Source: Nitrospiria bacterium (GTDB lineage Bacteria; Nitrospirota; Nitrospiria; JACQBZ01). From it: DNA of 12,080 nucleotides. Below are positions 1-6,838 of the stretch, one piece after another. The notes under the pieces were generated by a model. That model did not search any database and was not told the origin of the DNA. It saw only the letters and a program-made list of their open reading frames with translations. The first letter of the stretch is position 1; each line of letters opens with the position of its first letter. Where the stretch lies: contig CAKKOZ010000026.1 of assembly GCA_919901335.1 (NCBI GenBank), forward strand, positions 1 to 12,080. The letters are read 5' to 3'. The translations under genes and the position numbers were made by a program.

Positions 1-111
1 GCCTCCCCCTCTCGCTCGCTTCCGCTCGCTGGATGGATACCCACCGGATACCGCGAGCTAAAAGTCTGGTATCTTCTAAAACCGACACTGGAATTAGCAG
101 CCCGACCCCAT
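1..111. other. Upstream non-coding stretch, no gene seen
   Basis: I see no gene in this stretch before the msrB promoter. It holds an imperfect 10-base tandem in which the octamer CGCTCGCT occurs at 13-20 and again at 23-30. Further on, GGATACC and a later GGTATC could pair across a loop of about 15 bases. Neither is strong enough to name as a regulatory element or terminator, and the stretch is cut by the window edge, so it could be the tail of an upstream intergenic region. Confidence 0.4.
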
Positions 112-117
112 TATAAT
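112..117 (+). promoter_or_regulatory. -10 box TATAAT immediately before msrB
   Basis: A perfect TATAAT lies 6 bases before the msrB ATG. The -35 position at 17-base spacing (89-94, TGGAAT) matches the TTGACA consensus at only three positions. Transcription would start about 7 bases after the box, which is the ATG itself, and there is no Shine-Dalgarno sequence before it. The simplest reading is a promoter that makes a leaderless msrB mRNA. The alternative is that the box is chance and transcription starts further upstream. Confidence 0.5.
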
Positions 118-123
118 AGGCCC

Positions 124-612
124 ATGAATCGGCGTCAGTTCCTATTGGGTTCTTTCGGCCTGATCGCGGCTGGCTTGATTTCCCGAAAGGGATTCGGGAA
201 GAGCGAGGATCGAATCGTGAAGATCGAGAAGATTCATAAAACGGAAGACGAATGGCGGAAGCGGTTGACGCCCGAGCAATTCCATGTCCTGCGTGATGAA
301 GGCACGGAACAGCCGTTCACCAGCCCGCTCAATGAGAACAAGCAGAAGGGCCGGTATGCCTGCGCCGGCTGCGAGCTGCCGCTGTTTGGCTCCGAGATGA
401 AGTTTGACAGCGGCACCGGCTGGCCGAGCTTCTTCACCTCCATCGAAGGACGGCTCGAAACACGACTCGACTTCAAACTGCTCTTGCCCCGGACCGAATA
501 CCACTGCGCCCGCTGCGGCGGCCATCAGGGGCATGTCTTCAAGGACGGCCCCCCGCCCACCGGCCAGCGCTGGTGCAACAACGGCGTCGCGCTGAAATTT
601 ATCCCCGCATAG
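124..612 (+). CDS. msrB: Peptide-methionine (R)-S-oxide reductase MsrB, exported form
   Basis: This enzyme reduces the R epimer of methionine sulfoxide in oxidised proteins and so repairs oxidative damage. The 162-residue protein carries the MsrB fold signatures. These are a structural zinc site from two CxxC pairs (C80/C83 and C128/C131), the GTGWPSF motif near 98-103, the GHVFKDGP segment near 136-143, and the catalytic cysteine C151 in RWCNNGVALKF. Those five are the only cysteines, so a classical resolving cysteine is absent and direct regeneration by thioredoxin is likely. The N-terminus has RRQFLLG followed by a hydrophobic run to about residue 19, which resembles a Tat signal or signal anchor, so the enzyme probably works outside the cytoplasm. 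No clear AxA cleavage site follows. The start is supported by this signal. The gene stands alone on the plus strand and converges on the HAD gene. Confidence 0.93.
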   Translation: MNRRQFLLGSFGLIAAGLISRKGFGKSEDRIVKIEKIHKTEDEWRKRLTPEQFHVLRDEGTEQPFTSPLNENKQKGRYACAGCELPLFGSEMKFDSGTGWPSFFTSIEGRLETRLDFKLLLPRTEYHCARCGGHQGHVFKDGPPPTGQRWCNNGVALKFIPA

Positions 613-625
613 AGCTTACACCGGT

Positions 626-727
626 TTACCTGAAATATTTCCTGAGAATTTCATTCTCCCCGATGCGAGGATCAGCGGGCGCCAGCTCGACCGTCTTTTT
701 AAAATGCGTCCCCGCCTCAACGCGTTT
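626..727 (-). pseudogene. TPR-like C-terminal coding remnant
   Basis: Between the msrB and HAD stop codons, a 33-codon open stretch on the minus strand reads like the end of a TPR protein. It contains HFKKTVELAPADPRIGENE and ends RKYFR followed by TAA. Codon choice resembles the real genes around it. It has no usable start codon and is preceded in frame by TAA at 728-730, inside the 3' end of the HAD gene, whose own reading frame is offset from it by one base. It could be a decayed gene tail, or the lost C-terminal extension of the HAD protein after a frameshift near AAAACGCGTT. A chance open frame cannot be excluded. Confidence 0.35.
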
Positions 728-1376
728 TTATTGATCGAACAATCGTCGGAAGTTCAGCCGGCGTATGGGCCACGAAATCGGGTTTGGCATCGATGCGCTC
801 CGCGTAGCCCCACGCCGCCCAGATCGTCGTCGCGCCAAAAGCCCGGCCGAGTTTCATGTCGGTTTCCGTGTCTCCGATCATGACGGCCTGTCCGCTCGCT
901 TGATTGAAGCCGCTTCGGCGGGCGGCCTCTTTCAGCACCATTGGATCAGGCTTGCTTTTTGAGCAGGTGTCACCGCCGATAACGGCCGTGACGAATTTGT
1001 CCAGACCCAGGACCTCCAGCAGCCGGAGGGAGATCCGTTCGGGCTTGTTCGTGATGACAGCCAGCCGGCCCAACGCCGATAGCGGCTCCAGCGCCGCCGC
1101 GATTCCGGGATAGAGCCGGGTCTCGACGGCGATGTTTTCCAGATAGTCGGCCTCATACCGTTCCCGGACCTCGGCCAGCCGCGCGTCGTCCTGTTGGATG
1201 TAATCGTCAAAGCAGGCCCGATAGAGCGGGTCCATGCCCTTGTTGATCCAGGGACGTACGGCCTCGTCCGGCCGGGCCGGCAACGAAAGTCCGGCGCGTA
1301 CGCGGTGAACAACCGCCGTCATATCGGCCCGGCTGTCCTCCAGCGTGCCGTCGAGATCCAGACCGATGAGATTCAT
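717..1376 (-). CDS. HAD-superfamily phosphatase, phosphoglycolate phosphatase-like
   Basis: This is a soluble phosphatase of the haloacid dehalogenase superfamily, closest in layout to Gph/PGP-type enzymes (219 residues). Motif I is DLDGTLEDS with nucleophile D7 and acid/base D9. A helical cap follows at about 15-85. Motif II is VITNKP with T109, motif III is SKPDP with K142, and motif IV is MIGDTETD with D169 and D173, so all catalytic positions are present. Substrate cannot be read from sequence; 2-phosphoglycolate is only the family default. The ATG follows the cupin stop codon by 3 bases, so it is the last gene of the DoxX-cupin-HAD run and is probably translationally coupled. A TPR-like fragment in another frame overlaps its last codons, so its C-terminus could have been altered by a frameshift. 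Confidence 0.88.
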   Translation of the reverse strand: MNLIGLDLDGTLEDSRADMTAVVHRVRAGLSLPARPDEAVRPWINKGMDPLYRACFDDYIQQDDARLAEVRERYEADYLENIAVETRLYPGIAAALEPLSALGRLAVITNKPERISLRLLEVLGLDKFVTAVIGGDTCSKSKPDPMVLKEAARRSGFNQASGQAVMIGDTETDMKLGRAFGATTIWAAWGYAERIDAKPDFVAHTPAELPTIVRSIKTR

Positions 1377-1379
1377 ATC

Positions 1380-1802
1380 CTACGGCCCTGCCGATGCCTT
1401 GCGGGTCACCTCTTCCTTGCTCCCTTTGCCGCGCTCGTGTTCGGTCACTTTTCTAGCTCCGCTCAACGAACCTTTGTAGGCCGAAAACGGACGCGCATTG
1501 TGGCTGAACACTTCGTGCGCCATTCCGCCGGGGATCAACAGGATGTCGCCCGCCTCGATCGTGATCGGATACTCGTCAAAATGAAACGTGATCGCGCCCG
1601 ACACGGCAGCCCGGATCTCGGGCTCGTCATGCGCGTGGCGGTCCCGCTCGAACCACGGGGCGACCGTTTGAAGGTCGTACACGCCGTAGCCGAATCGCTT
1701 CATCTCCTCCGTGACGGATTCGGCCGTCGGTTCCTCCTTCCTTCCCCACTTAATGAGTTTCACGCCGTTTGGGAACGTTGCCGTTCTGGACCGCTCGATC
1801 AT
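1380..1802 (-). CDS. Single-domain cupin protein
   Basis: The protein is a small cytoplasmic cupin of 140 residues. Both cupin motifs are present. Motif 1 has H56, H58 and E62 with G69 at the expected distance, and motif 2 has G85, P91, G93 and H96. The three histidines and one glutamate should bind a divalent metal. The residue usually Asn at the end of motif 2 is Ser100. The short barrel is followed by a charged, Lys/Glu-rich tail of about 25 residues. Such proteins range from small-molecule dioxygenases and isomerases to sugar or hormone sensors, and I cannot name the substrate. The start is set by AAGGAGGG (1809-1816) 6 bases before the ATG. It lies between DoxX (48 bases upstream) and HAD (3 bases downstream), which suggests one transcript. 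Confidence 0.85.
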   Translation of the reverse strand: MIERSRTATFPNGVKLIKWGRKEEPTAESVTEEMKRFGYGVYDLQTVAPWFERDRHAHDEPEIRAAVSGAITFHFDEYPITIEAGDILLIPGGMAHEVFSHNARPFSAYKGSLSGARKVTEHERGKGSKEEVTRKASAGP

Positions 1803-1850
1803 GGTTTTCCCTCCTTGCCGTGTGATCCGATGAACCGTATTCTGCGATGG

Positions 1851-2240
1851 TTAACGACGGTCTTGAGCGGAATCCACACTCCAGAGACCGCCTCCCTGCG
1901 TGGAGATGAACAGAAAAACGAAGCAATAGAGCGCCGCAAGTTCCCCGCCGTTTTGGATCGGAAAGAGCGCCTTCATTCCATGCGCCATCCAATAGGCGAC
2001 CGCCATGAGACCGCTGCAAAGGAAGGCGGCCTGCCTCGAGTACAACCCGATCATGACCAAAGCCCCGCCGACCAGTTCAATCGGCCCGGCGATGTAGGTG
2101 ATGAACGCCGGCGTGCCCTCATGGGCCGGGAGCGGAAAGCCGAACAGCTTCTGAGCGCCATGCCATAGAAAGAGAAATCCGGCAACGATCCGCATCAGCG
2201 CATAACACTGGGGATTGAAGGATGACATAAATGACGGCAT
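1851..2240 (-). CDS. DoxX family membrane protein
   Basis: This is an integral membrane protein of the DoxX/DoxD-like family, 129 residues from the chosen start. Four hydrophobic segments are visible, at about 15-33, 45-65, 68-90 and 97-113. The family pattern RIVAGFLFLWHGAQKLFG opens the first helix and GGGLWSVD follows the last one. Family members are linked to thiol and redox stress in membranes, or to quinone chemistry, but their biochemistry is poorly known. An ATG 10 codons upstream (2270) is also open, but the sequence AAAGGAGGTG sits just before the ATG at 2240 and lies inside that longer frame, so the shorter protein is the right one. It is followed by the cupin and HAD genes on the same strand. 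Confidence 0.88.
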   Translation of the reverse strand: MPSFMSSFNPQCYALMRIVAGFLFLWHGAQKLFGFPLPAHEGTPAFITYIAGPIELVGGALVMIGLYSRQAAFLCSGLMAVAYWMAHGMKALFPIQNGGELAALYCFVFLFISTQGGGLWSVDSAQDRR

Positions 2241-2245
2241 GCAAG

Positions 2246-2255
2246 CACCTCCTTT
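2246..2255 (-). promoter_or_regulatory. Strong ribosome binding site that decides the DoxX start
   Basis: On the minus strand this reads AAAGGAGGTG, an almost complete complement to the 16S 3' end, ending 5 bases before the ATG at 2240. It is the strongest Shine-Dalgarno in the window and rules against the upstream in-frame ATG at 2270. Confidence 0.85.
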
Positions 2256-2285
2256 ATTGATCGGCTTCATTGCATCGCGACAAAC

Positions 2286-2540
2286 TCACGCGATCAGTTT
2301 TTCTTTTTCCTTCCGCGATAAGGCTTTGATCTCCCATTCCCGCTTCAACGCATGAGAACGGCTGATACACGATTCAGAGTAGACGATCTTCACCGGCCTC
2401 CGGCTTCGAGTGTAACGGGACGCGCGGCCGTCCTGGTGTTGATTTAAACGACGCGCCAGATCGTTGGTCATGCCGGTATAAAACGAACCATCATCGCATC
2501 TTAGAATATAGAGAATCCAGGTTCCGTCCTTGTTCCGCAT
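2286..2540 (-). CDS. GIY-YIG nuclease domain protein (UPF0213/URI type)
   Basis: This is a stand-alone GIY-YIG domain of 84 residues, the normal size for the UPF0213/YhbQ-like group. The GIY and YIG equivalents are LYIL at 10-13 and YTG at 21-23. Then come LARRLNQH at 28-35 with the catalytic-type arginine, the YTRSRRPV segment at 43-50, and REWEIK at 67-72 with the metal-binding glutamate (E68). These proteins are thought to nick or cleave DNA or to act in repair, and a few are known to act on nucleic acid; the true substrate here is unknown. The ATG directly abuts the stop codon of the upstream endopeptidase gene (TAG then ATG, no gap) and there is no good Shine-Dalgarno, so translation by reinitiation is likely. 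Confidence 0.9.
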   Translation of the reverse strand: MRNKDGTWILYILRCDDGSFYTGMTNDLARRLNQHQDGRASRYTRSRRPVKIVYSESCISRSHALKREWEIKALSRKEKEKLIA

Positions 2541-3536
2541 CTAGCCGGCGGATTCCTTTGCGGCGCGCGTCGCCCGCCGGGCTTTCGGGTCGGCGTGATC
2601 GAGCCATGTTCGGATGCGATTCGCATCGCCGTATTTGCTCAATTCGCCCCACGAATTGAGCAGGACCACAATGACCGGGCGATCGGCGATTTCGGCGCGC
2701 ATCACCAAACAATGTCCGGAATCGGCGATATAACCTGTTTTACTGAGGCCGATGTTCCATCGCCCGTTTCGGACCAGGCGGTTGGTATTCACGAATCGGA
2801 TCTTCCATCCCGTCCGATGATCCGTCACAAAATCCGTCCCGACGGTCGAGAGCTCGCGAATCAGAGGATAGCGATCGGCGGCCTCCACCAAGATGACCAG
2901 GTCTGCCGCAGTCGAAAGGTTCCCGCGATGCAGACCCGCGGCATCCCGGAACGCGGTATCCTTCATGCCAAGCCCCCGGGCCTTATCGTTCATGGCCGCC
3001 ACAATGGCCTCGGCGCCTCCGGGAAACGTGCGTCCCAGAGCCGCGGCCGCCCGATTCTCCGAGCCGGCCAGCGCGATCTTCAGCAGGTCGCGGCGCGTCA
3101 GTTCTGTCCCAAAACTGAGTTTGGAACCGGAACCGCGCAGCCGGTCGCGATCCGCCCGGGTGATGGTAATCACCGCCTTGTCCGGAAGCCCAGCGTCAAG
3201 GATGACCATCGCGGTCATCAATTTAGTGAGCGACGCGATCGGCCTTTGGGCATGCGTCTTCTTTTCGTACAGCACGCGGCCGTCGCGGTCATCCACAACG
3301 AGCGCCGCGTCTGAACGCAGAAACAGCTTCCTCGGATCCGGATAGGAGATGACTAAATTTTCAGCGTTAGGTTGCGGGGGGGAATTTGCCGATACCGGCC
3401 GCGGGCCGCCCGGGTCGGAACAACCGAGGGCGAGTTGGACAGCGATGAAAAACACCGTCCATTGCAACGTATGGGAATTTAGTCTCGAACCGATGGCCCA
3501 CGCGTTAGACTTTTTTCCGTCCGCCGTCAAGAGCAA
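2541..3536 (-). CDS. pbpG: PBP7-type D-alanyl-D-alanine endopeptidase, putative lipoprotein
   Basis: This is a penicillin-binding serine peptidase of family S11 that should cut D-Ala-meso-DAP crosslinks or trim stem peptides in the periplasmic murein. The three active-site motifs are complete: SLTK (S102, K105), SEN (S159-N161) and KTG (K266-G268). SENRAAAALGR, FPGGAEAIVAAMN, YPLIRELST and SGHCLVMR match the PbpG/PBP7 branch better than DacA/PBP5, and the long C-terminal anchor domain of PBP5 is missing. Residues 25-39 form a hydrophobic signal ending LALGC, an imperfect lipobox with Cys39. The start is uncertain: the longest frame begins with TTG, 5 bases after a GGCAGG-like Shine-Dalgarno, and later TTG or GTG codons (for example at residue 24) would give a more usual short signal. 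It lies 25 bases after the CBS gene and abuts the GIY-YIG gene. Confidence 0.9.
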   Translation of the reverse strand: MLLTADGKKSNAWAIGSRLNSHTLQWTVFFIAVQLALGCSDPGGPRPVSANSPPQPNAENLVISYPDPRKLFLRSDAALVVDDRDGRVLYEKKTHAQRPIASLTKLMTAMVILDAGLPDKAVITITRADRDRLRGSGSKLSFGTELTRRDLLKIALAGSENRAAAALGRTFPGGAEAIVAAMNDKARGLGMKDTAFRDAAGLHRGNLSTAADLVILVEAADRYPLIRELSTVGTDFVTDHRTGWKIRFVNTNRLVRNGRWNIGLSKTGYIADSGHCLVMRAEIADRPVIVVLLNSWGELSKYGDANRIRTWLDHADPKARRATRAAKESAG

Positions 3537-3561
3537 TCAGACCTGCCCCTTCCAATTTTGT

Positions 3562-3996
3562 CTATCGGTCGGCTTCCCGTTCGAGCATGTCGAGACAATA
3601 TTTGAGCACGTCAAGCTCGGACAGGATGCCCACCAGCTTCTTTTCCCGATCGACCACCGGCAGGCCACTGATCTTGTTCTTGAGCATCAACGCGATCGCC
3701 TCCTGCACGGGTTGATTCTCACGGATGGTGATGACATTCAGGGTCATCGCTTCCTCGACCGGCAGTTGCAGATAGGCATCATCCTGATCATTTTTGGGCA
3801 GCTTGAGGCTGGATCGGCCGCCCATTTGCCGCACATCACGATCGGAAATGATTCCGACTAGCTTGCCGTCTTTGGTGACCGGCAGCCGGCGGATCTCGCG
3901 GCGGGTCATTGTTTCAATCGCCTTCCCCACGGTCTCATGATGCGCAATGGTGATGGGGTCAGGGGTCATCAATTCGCTGACGGGTGTGCGTGCCAT
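3562..3996 (-). CDS. Two-CBS-domain protein
   Basis: The protein is a stand-alone CBS pair (Bateman module) of 144 residues, expected to bind adenosyl nucleotides and to sense energy state. CBS1 spans about 8-60 (VSELMTPDPITI ... VGIISDRDVR) and CBS2 about 81-135 (VEEAMTLNVITI ... LVGILSELDVL). The two are joined by a charged linker at 60-80. There is no output domain, so it must act on a partner protein, which is not evident. Three closely spaced ATG codons are possible. The one chosen is 6 bases after GAGG at 4003-4006, while the first ATG (4008) overlaps that site. It is the first gene of the minus-strand run toward the HAD gene and has its own promoter about 55 bases upstream. Confidence 0.92.
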   Translation of the reverse strand: MARTPVSELMTPDPITIAHHETVGKAIETMTRREIRRLPVTKDGKLVGIISDRDVRQMGGRSSLKLPKNDQDDAYLQLPVEEAMTLNVITIRENQPVQEAIALMLKNKISGLPVVDREKKLVGILSELDVLKYCLDMLEREADR

Positions 3997-4052
3997 CATA
4001 TACCTCATTGAATTAAAGATGGACTGGACGATCCGGTCTAAATTCCTGTCGC

Positions 4053-4082
4053 ACTATAGCATGATTCGACATCGGTTAACAA
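4053..4082 (-). promoter_or_regulatory. Sigma70-like promoter for the CBS gene operon
   Basis: On the minus strand, TTGTTA (4077-4082) and TATAGT (4053-4058) are separated by 18 bases. The -10 is preceded by TG one base away, which makes an extended -10. Transcription would start near 4046 and give a leader of about 50 bases that includes the GAGG ribosome binding site. This lies in the 183-base gap between uup and the CBS gene. The rest of that gap holds a GC-alternating tract near 4095-4102 and the short palindrome GAGCGCTC, but no convincing terminator for uup. Confidence 0.6.
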
Positions 4083-4179
4083 GGGAGACGGGCCCGCGCG
4101 CGCACAACCTCCGCCCCGCATCCAGGCGGCCCTCCAGAGCGCTCCAAATTTCTCTGACGGCGGTCGCCCTGCTGCTTAA

Positions 4180-6096
4180 TCATCCCGCCGCCGTCACCTG
4201 GGAATCGAGGGTTTCCCAACGGGCATAACAGGCCTCAAGTTCGGGGGTAATCGCTTCAAGCCGCGCCAGCGTCGAACTTATTTCTTCCGCCGGTTGGCGA
4301 TAGAAGGCCGGATCGCCGACCTTCGCATGCAGCCGCACACGCTCGGCCTCAAGCGATTCAATCTTTCCAGGTAATACAATTAATTCACGCTGATCCTTAA
4401 AGGATAGCTTTCTTGATTCCCCCCCCCGCTTCCCGGTCGGTGCCGCGCTTCCCGGCTCCGGCGTTTTACCGGACGGAGGCGGTTCGGTCGCTTGCGCGGC
4501 CATCGTCTGTTGATATCGCATCCAGTCGGAATAACCGCCGACATACTCCCCAATCCGGCCGCCGCCTTCGAATACCAGCGTGCTCGTGATCACACCGTCC
4601 AGAAAAGCACGGTCGTGGCTCACCAACAGCAATGTGCCCTGGTAATCAAACAGCAATTCTTCCAGCAGCTCCAACGTTTCGACATCAAGATCATTGGTCG
4701 GCTCATCCATGACCAGCAGATTGGCCGGCTGTGCGAACAGCCGTGCCAGCAGCAACCGGTTGCGCTCGCCGCCGGAGAGCGTGCTCACGGATGACCGCAG
4801 TCGGTCCGGAGGGAAGAGAAAGTCCTGTAAATAGCCCGCGACATGACGGCTGCGGCCGTTGATCGTGACCGACGGACCGCCGCCGACGCTTTCCATCACC
4901 GTGGCCGCGGGATCGAGAAGGTCACGCTCTTGATCAAAATACGCGACCTGCAGCCGCGTGCCGCGATACAGGCGGCCGGAATCCGGTGACAGCTCGCCCA
5001 GCAGCAGCTTGATCAGGGTGGACTTGCCGGCGCCGTTGGAACCAACGATGCCGATGCGATCCCCGCGCATGATGCGTGCCGTGAAATCACGGATGACGCG
5101 CGTATCCCCGTAGCTGTAATTGACCCGTTCGGCCTCAAACACGAGTTGGCCGGACTTCCCGCCCTCTTCCAGCCTTAGATCCACATGACCCACACGCTCC
5201 CGGCGATTGCGACGTTGTTCACGCAATGCCTCGATCGCACGCACCCGTCCTTCGTTGCGCGTGCGGCGCGCCTTGACGCCCTGCCGGATCCAGACTTCCT
5301 CCTGGGACAGTTTTTTATCGAACAATGCGTTGTGCTGGGCCTCCACCGCGAGCTGCCCGGCCTTTTGGCGCAGATAGTCGTCATAATTTCCGGGCCAGGA
5401 GGTCAGCTTGCCTCGATCCAGCTCGATGATGCGCGTCGCGAGCCGCTTAAGAAACGCGCGATCATGGCTGATAAAGAGCACCGCTCCGGGATAGTTTAAA
5501 AGGAAATCCTCCAGCCAGGTGATCGCCTCGATATCGAGATGGTTGGTGGGTTCATCCAACAGCAGCACGTCCGGTTCGCACACCAGGCCGCGCGCCAGCA
5601 TCGCGCGACGCCGCCAGCCGCCGGACAGGGACTGCATGCGGGTCGCGCCGTCCAGCCCCAGACGCGCCAGCACCGTTTCGACCCGTTGTTCCACCGCCCA
5701 GCCGCCGCGCGAATCCAGCTCATGTTGAAGTTCCGAAAGGCGCGCCACATCGGCGGGCGTATGCGCATGCGCCAGCTTCACGGCCGCGTGATGGTATTGC
5801 GAAAGCAGCCGGCCCAGCTCGGCCAGGCCGCCGGCCACGACATCAAAGACAGAGTCGCGGCTGTCAAGCGAGACTTCCTGCGCCAGATGCGCGATACGCG
5901 TGCTCGGGCGGACCCAGACCGTGCCGTCATCGGGCGCGATCTCACCGCTGAGCAGGCGCATCAAGGAGGATTTACCCTCGCCGTTTCGCCCCACAAGACA
6001 AACGCGCTCCCCTGGCCTGATCTCTAGATTCACATCCTTCAGGAGGGGGCGGGAGCCATAGGCGAGTGAAACCGTGTCGAGGCGTAATAGCGGCAA
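4180..6096 (-). CDS. uup: ABC-F family ATPase Uup
   Basis: This is a cytoplasmic ABC-F protein with two ATPase cassettes and no membrane domain, 638 residues, the usual Uup length. Cassette 1 has Walker A G36-S43, signature LSGG 157-160, Walker B ending D181-E182 and H-loop H211. Cassette 2 has Walker A G352-T360, signature LSGGE 440-444, Walker B ending D464-E465 and H-loop H494. The linker between cassettes (about 240-310) is rich in Arg and Gln. A Pro/Gly-rich spacer at 536-560 leads to the C-terminal coiled coil at about 565-635 that separates Uup from EttA and other ABC-F proteins. E. coli Uup affects transposon excision, branched DNA and ribosome function. The frame opens with TTG, 2 bases after the TPR lipoprotein stop (TAG GG TTG), so translational coupling is likely. 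All catalytic residues are intact. Confidence 0.93.
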   Translation of the reverse strand: MPLLRLDTVSLAYGSRPLLKDVNLEIRPGERVCLVGRNGEGKSSLMRLLSGEIAPDDGTVWVRPSTRIAHLAQEVSLDSRDSVFDVVAGGLAELGRLLSQYHHAAVKLAHAHTPADVARLSELQHELDSRGGWAVEQRVETVLARLGLDGATRMQSLSGGWRRRAMLARGLVCEPDVLLLDEPTNHLDIEAITWLEDFLLNYPGAVLFISHDRAFLKRLATRIIELDRGKLTSWPGNYDDYLRQKAGQLAVEAQHNALFDKKLSQEEVWIRQGVKARRTRNEGRVRAIEALREQRRNRRERVGHVDLRLEEGGKSGQLVFEAERVNYSYGDTRVIRDFTARIMRGDRIGIVGSNGAGKSTLIKLLLGELSPDSGRLYRGTRLQVAYFDQERDLLDPAATVMESVGGGPSVTINGRSRHVAGYLQDFLFPPDRLRSSVSTLSGGERNRLLLARLFAQPANLLVMDEPTNDLDVETLELLEELLFDYQGTLLLVSHDRAFLDGVITSTLVFEGGGRIGEYVGGYSDWMRYQQTMAAQATEPPPSGKTPEPGSAAPTGKRGGESRKLSFKDQRELIVLPGKIESLEAERVRLHAKVGDPAFYRQPAEEISSTLARLEAITPELEACYARWETLDSQVTAAG

Positions 6097-6098
6097 CC

Positions 6099-6701
6099 CT
6101 ACATCCGCCCCATCTCGCCCTTCACTTCCTGCGCGAGCGGATGATCGGGATGTTTGCCGACCAGCTGCGTCCAGATCTGCTTCGCGCCGACCGGATCGCG
6201 CTTGGATTGGAGAAGGATCAGCCCTTTGTTAAAAAGGGCCTCGGGATAATCTTTATGGATTGCGAGGAGCCGGTCCAACTGTTTAACCGCCTCTTCCGGT
6301 TTCTGCATGAAGATGTAGCAGTTCGAGAGGCTCAAACGGGCATGGATGTTTTTCGGATCCGCTTTCAAGGCCTGCTCGTAATAGTCCAGGGACTTCTCGA
6401 ATCGCTGGATCATGAAATTGGCGTCTCCAAGACTGACCAGGGCCTGGACGTTGTTCGGCTCCGTCTCAATCTTTTTTTTATTGGCCTGAATCGTCTCCAT
6501 CGAAAATCCGGTTTGATCCAGCGGCACCATGTAGAGTGAGAGTTGCTGCGGCGGCGGGGGCGCGGCCGGTTGCTGCATGGCCTGCGGCGGCGGGCTCATC
6601 GGCGCGGATGGCGACGGCGAGCTGTTCTGGTTGCAGCCAGCCAGAATCATGCCTGCCAAATAAAACAACGAGATGGAAAAAACCGTAAAGACTTTCTTCA
6701 T
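6099..6701 (-). CDS. TPR-containing lipoprotein
   Basis: This 200-residue protein has a lipoprotein signal with a good lipobox (ILAGC, acylated C23). A Pro/Ser/Gln-rich tether of about 30 residues (28-55) follows. Residues 83-186 then hold about three TPR repeats, with alternating patterns such as ALVSLGDANFMIQRFEKSLDYYEQALKADP. TPRs make protein contacts, so this is likely a periplasmic or outer-membrane scaffold. No enzymatic motif is seen and the partner is unknown. The ATG is preceded by AAAGGAGAT at good spacing. It is the first gene of a two-gene unit with uup. The pairing with a cytoplasmic ATPase is not obviously functional. Similar TPR lipoproteins are common in Nitrospirota and deltaproteobacterial-type genomes. 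Confidence 0.85.
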   Translation of the reverse strand: MKKVFTVFSISLFYLAGMILAGCNQNSSPSPSAPMSPPPQAMQQPAAPPPPQQLSLYMVPLDQTGFSMETIQANKKKIETEPNNVQALVSLGDANFMIQRFEKSLDYYEQALKADPKNIHARLSLSNCYIFMQKPEEAVKQLDRLLAIHKDYPEALFNKGLILLQSKRDPVGAKQIWTQLVGKHPDHPLAQEVKGEMGRM

Positions 6702-6734
6702 TGCGATCTCCTTTTGTGATAAACCGGAAGATTA

Positions 6735-6763
6735 GAAATATCAGTTTTAACCGAAAATTTCAA
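6735..6763 (-). promoter_or_regulatory. Possible promoter for the TPR lipoprotein-uup unit
   Basis: On the minus strand TTGAAA (6758-6763) is followed after 17 bases by TATTTC (6735-6740). The -35 is good and the -10 is poor (four of six consensus positions). Transcription would start near 6728, about 27 bases before the ATG. It is divergent from, and only 11 bases apart from, the tatD promoter, so the two could compete for polymerase. Confidence 0.4.
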
Positions 6764-6774
6764 GGACTATTTGC

Positions 6775-6803
6775 TTGAAAATAACCGACGGCTCCGGTAC
6801 AAT
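6775..6803 (+). promoter_or_regulatory. Sigma70-like promoter for tatD and the kinase operon
   Basis: TTGAAA (6775-6780) and TACAAT (6798-6803) are spaced by exactly 17 bases, each one mismatch or two from consensus. Transcription should start near 6810 and leave a leader of about 29 bases with GAGGG 7 bases before the TTG start of tatD. It is the only clear promoter before the four plus-strand genes tatD, kinase, FHA and SUMF1-like. Confidence 0.7.
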
Positions 6804-6838
6804 TCGGGCCGGTGAAATAACGGCACGAGGGAAAAATC

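Noticed and set aside
1..60. Possible tRNA or repeat array at the left edge
   Set aside because: The CGCTCGCT tandem and the GATACC pair do not form a cloverleaf and do not continue as a regular array.
644..658. Inverted repeat GAGAAT/ATTCTC with a 3-base loop as terminator between msrB and the HAD gene
   Set aside because: The stem is only 6 base pairs, AT-rich and without a following T-run on either strand. It also lies within the TPR-like coding scrap.
1194..2168. Long open frame of 324 codons on the plus strand
   Set aside because: It runs antisense through the HAD, cupin and DoxX genes, which have clear motifs and ribosome sites. Its translation is Arg/His-rich with no recognisable domain, so it is a GC-driven shadow.
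2595..3345. Two open frames (239 and 150 codons) on the plus strand
   Set aside because: Both lie opposite the PBP7-type endopeptidase gene, whose three catalytic motifs are intact. They have no domain features and no start signals.
3349..3861. Open frame of 170 codons on the plus strand
   Set aside because: It spans the endopeptidase signal region and the CBS gene in antisense and has no recognisable domain or ribosome site.
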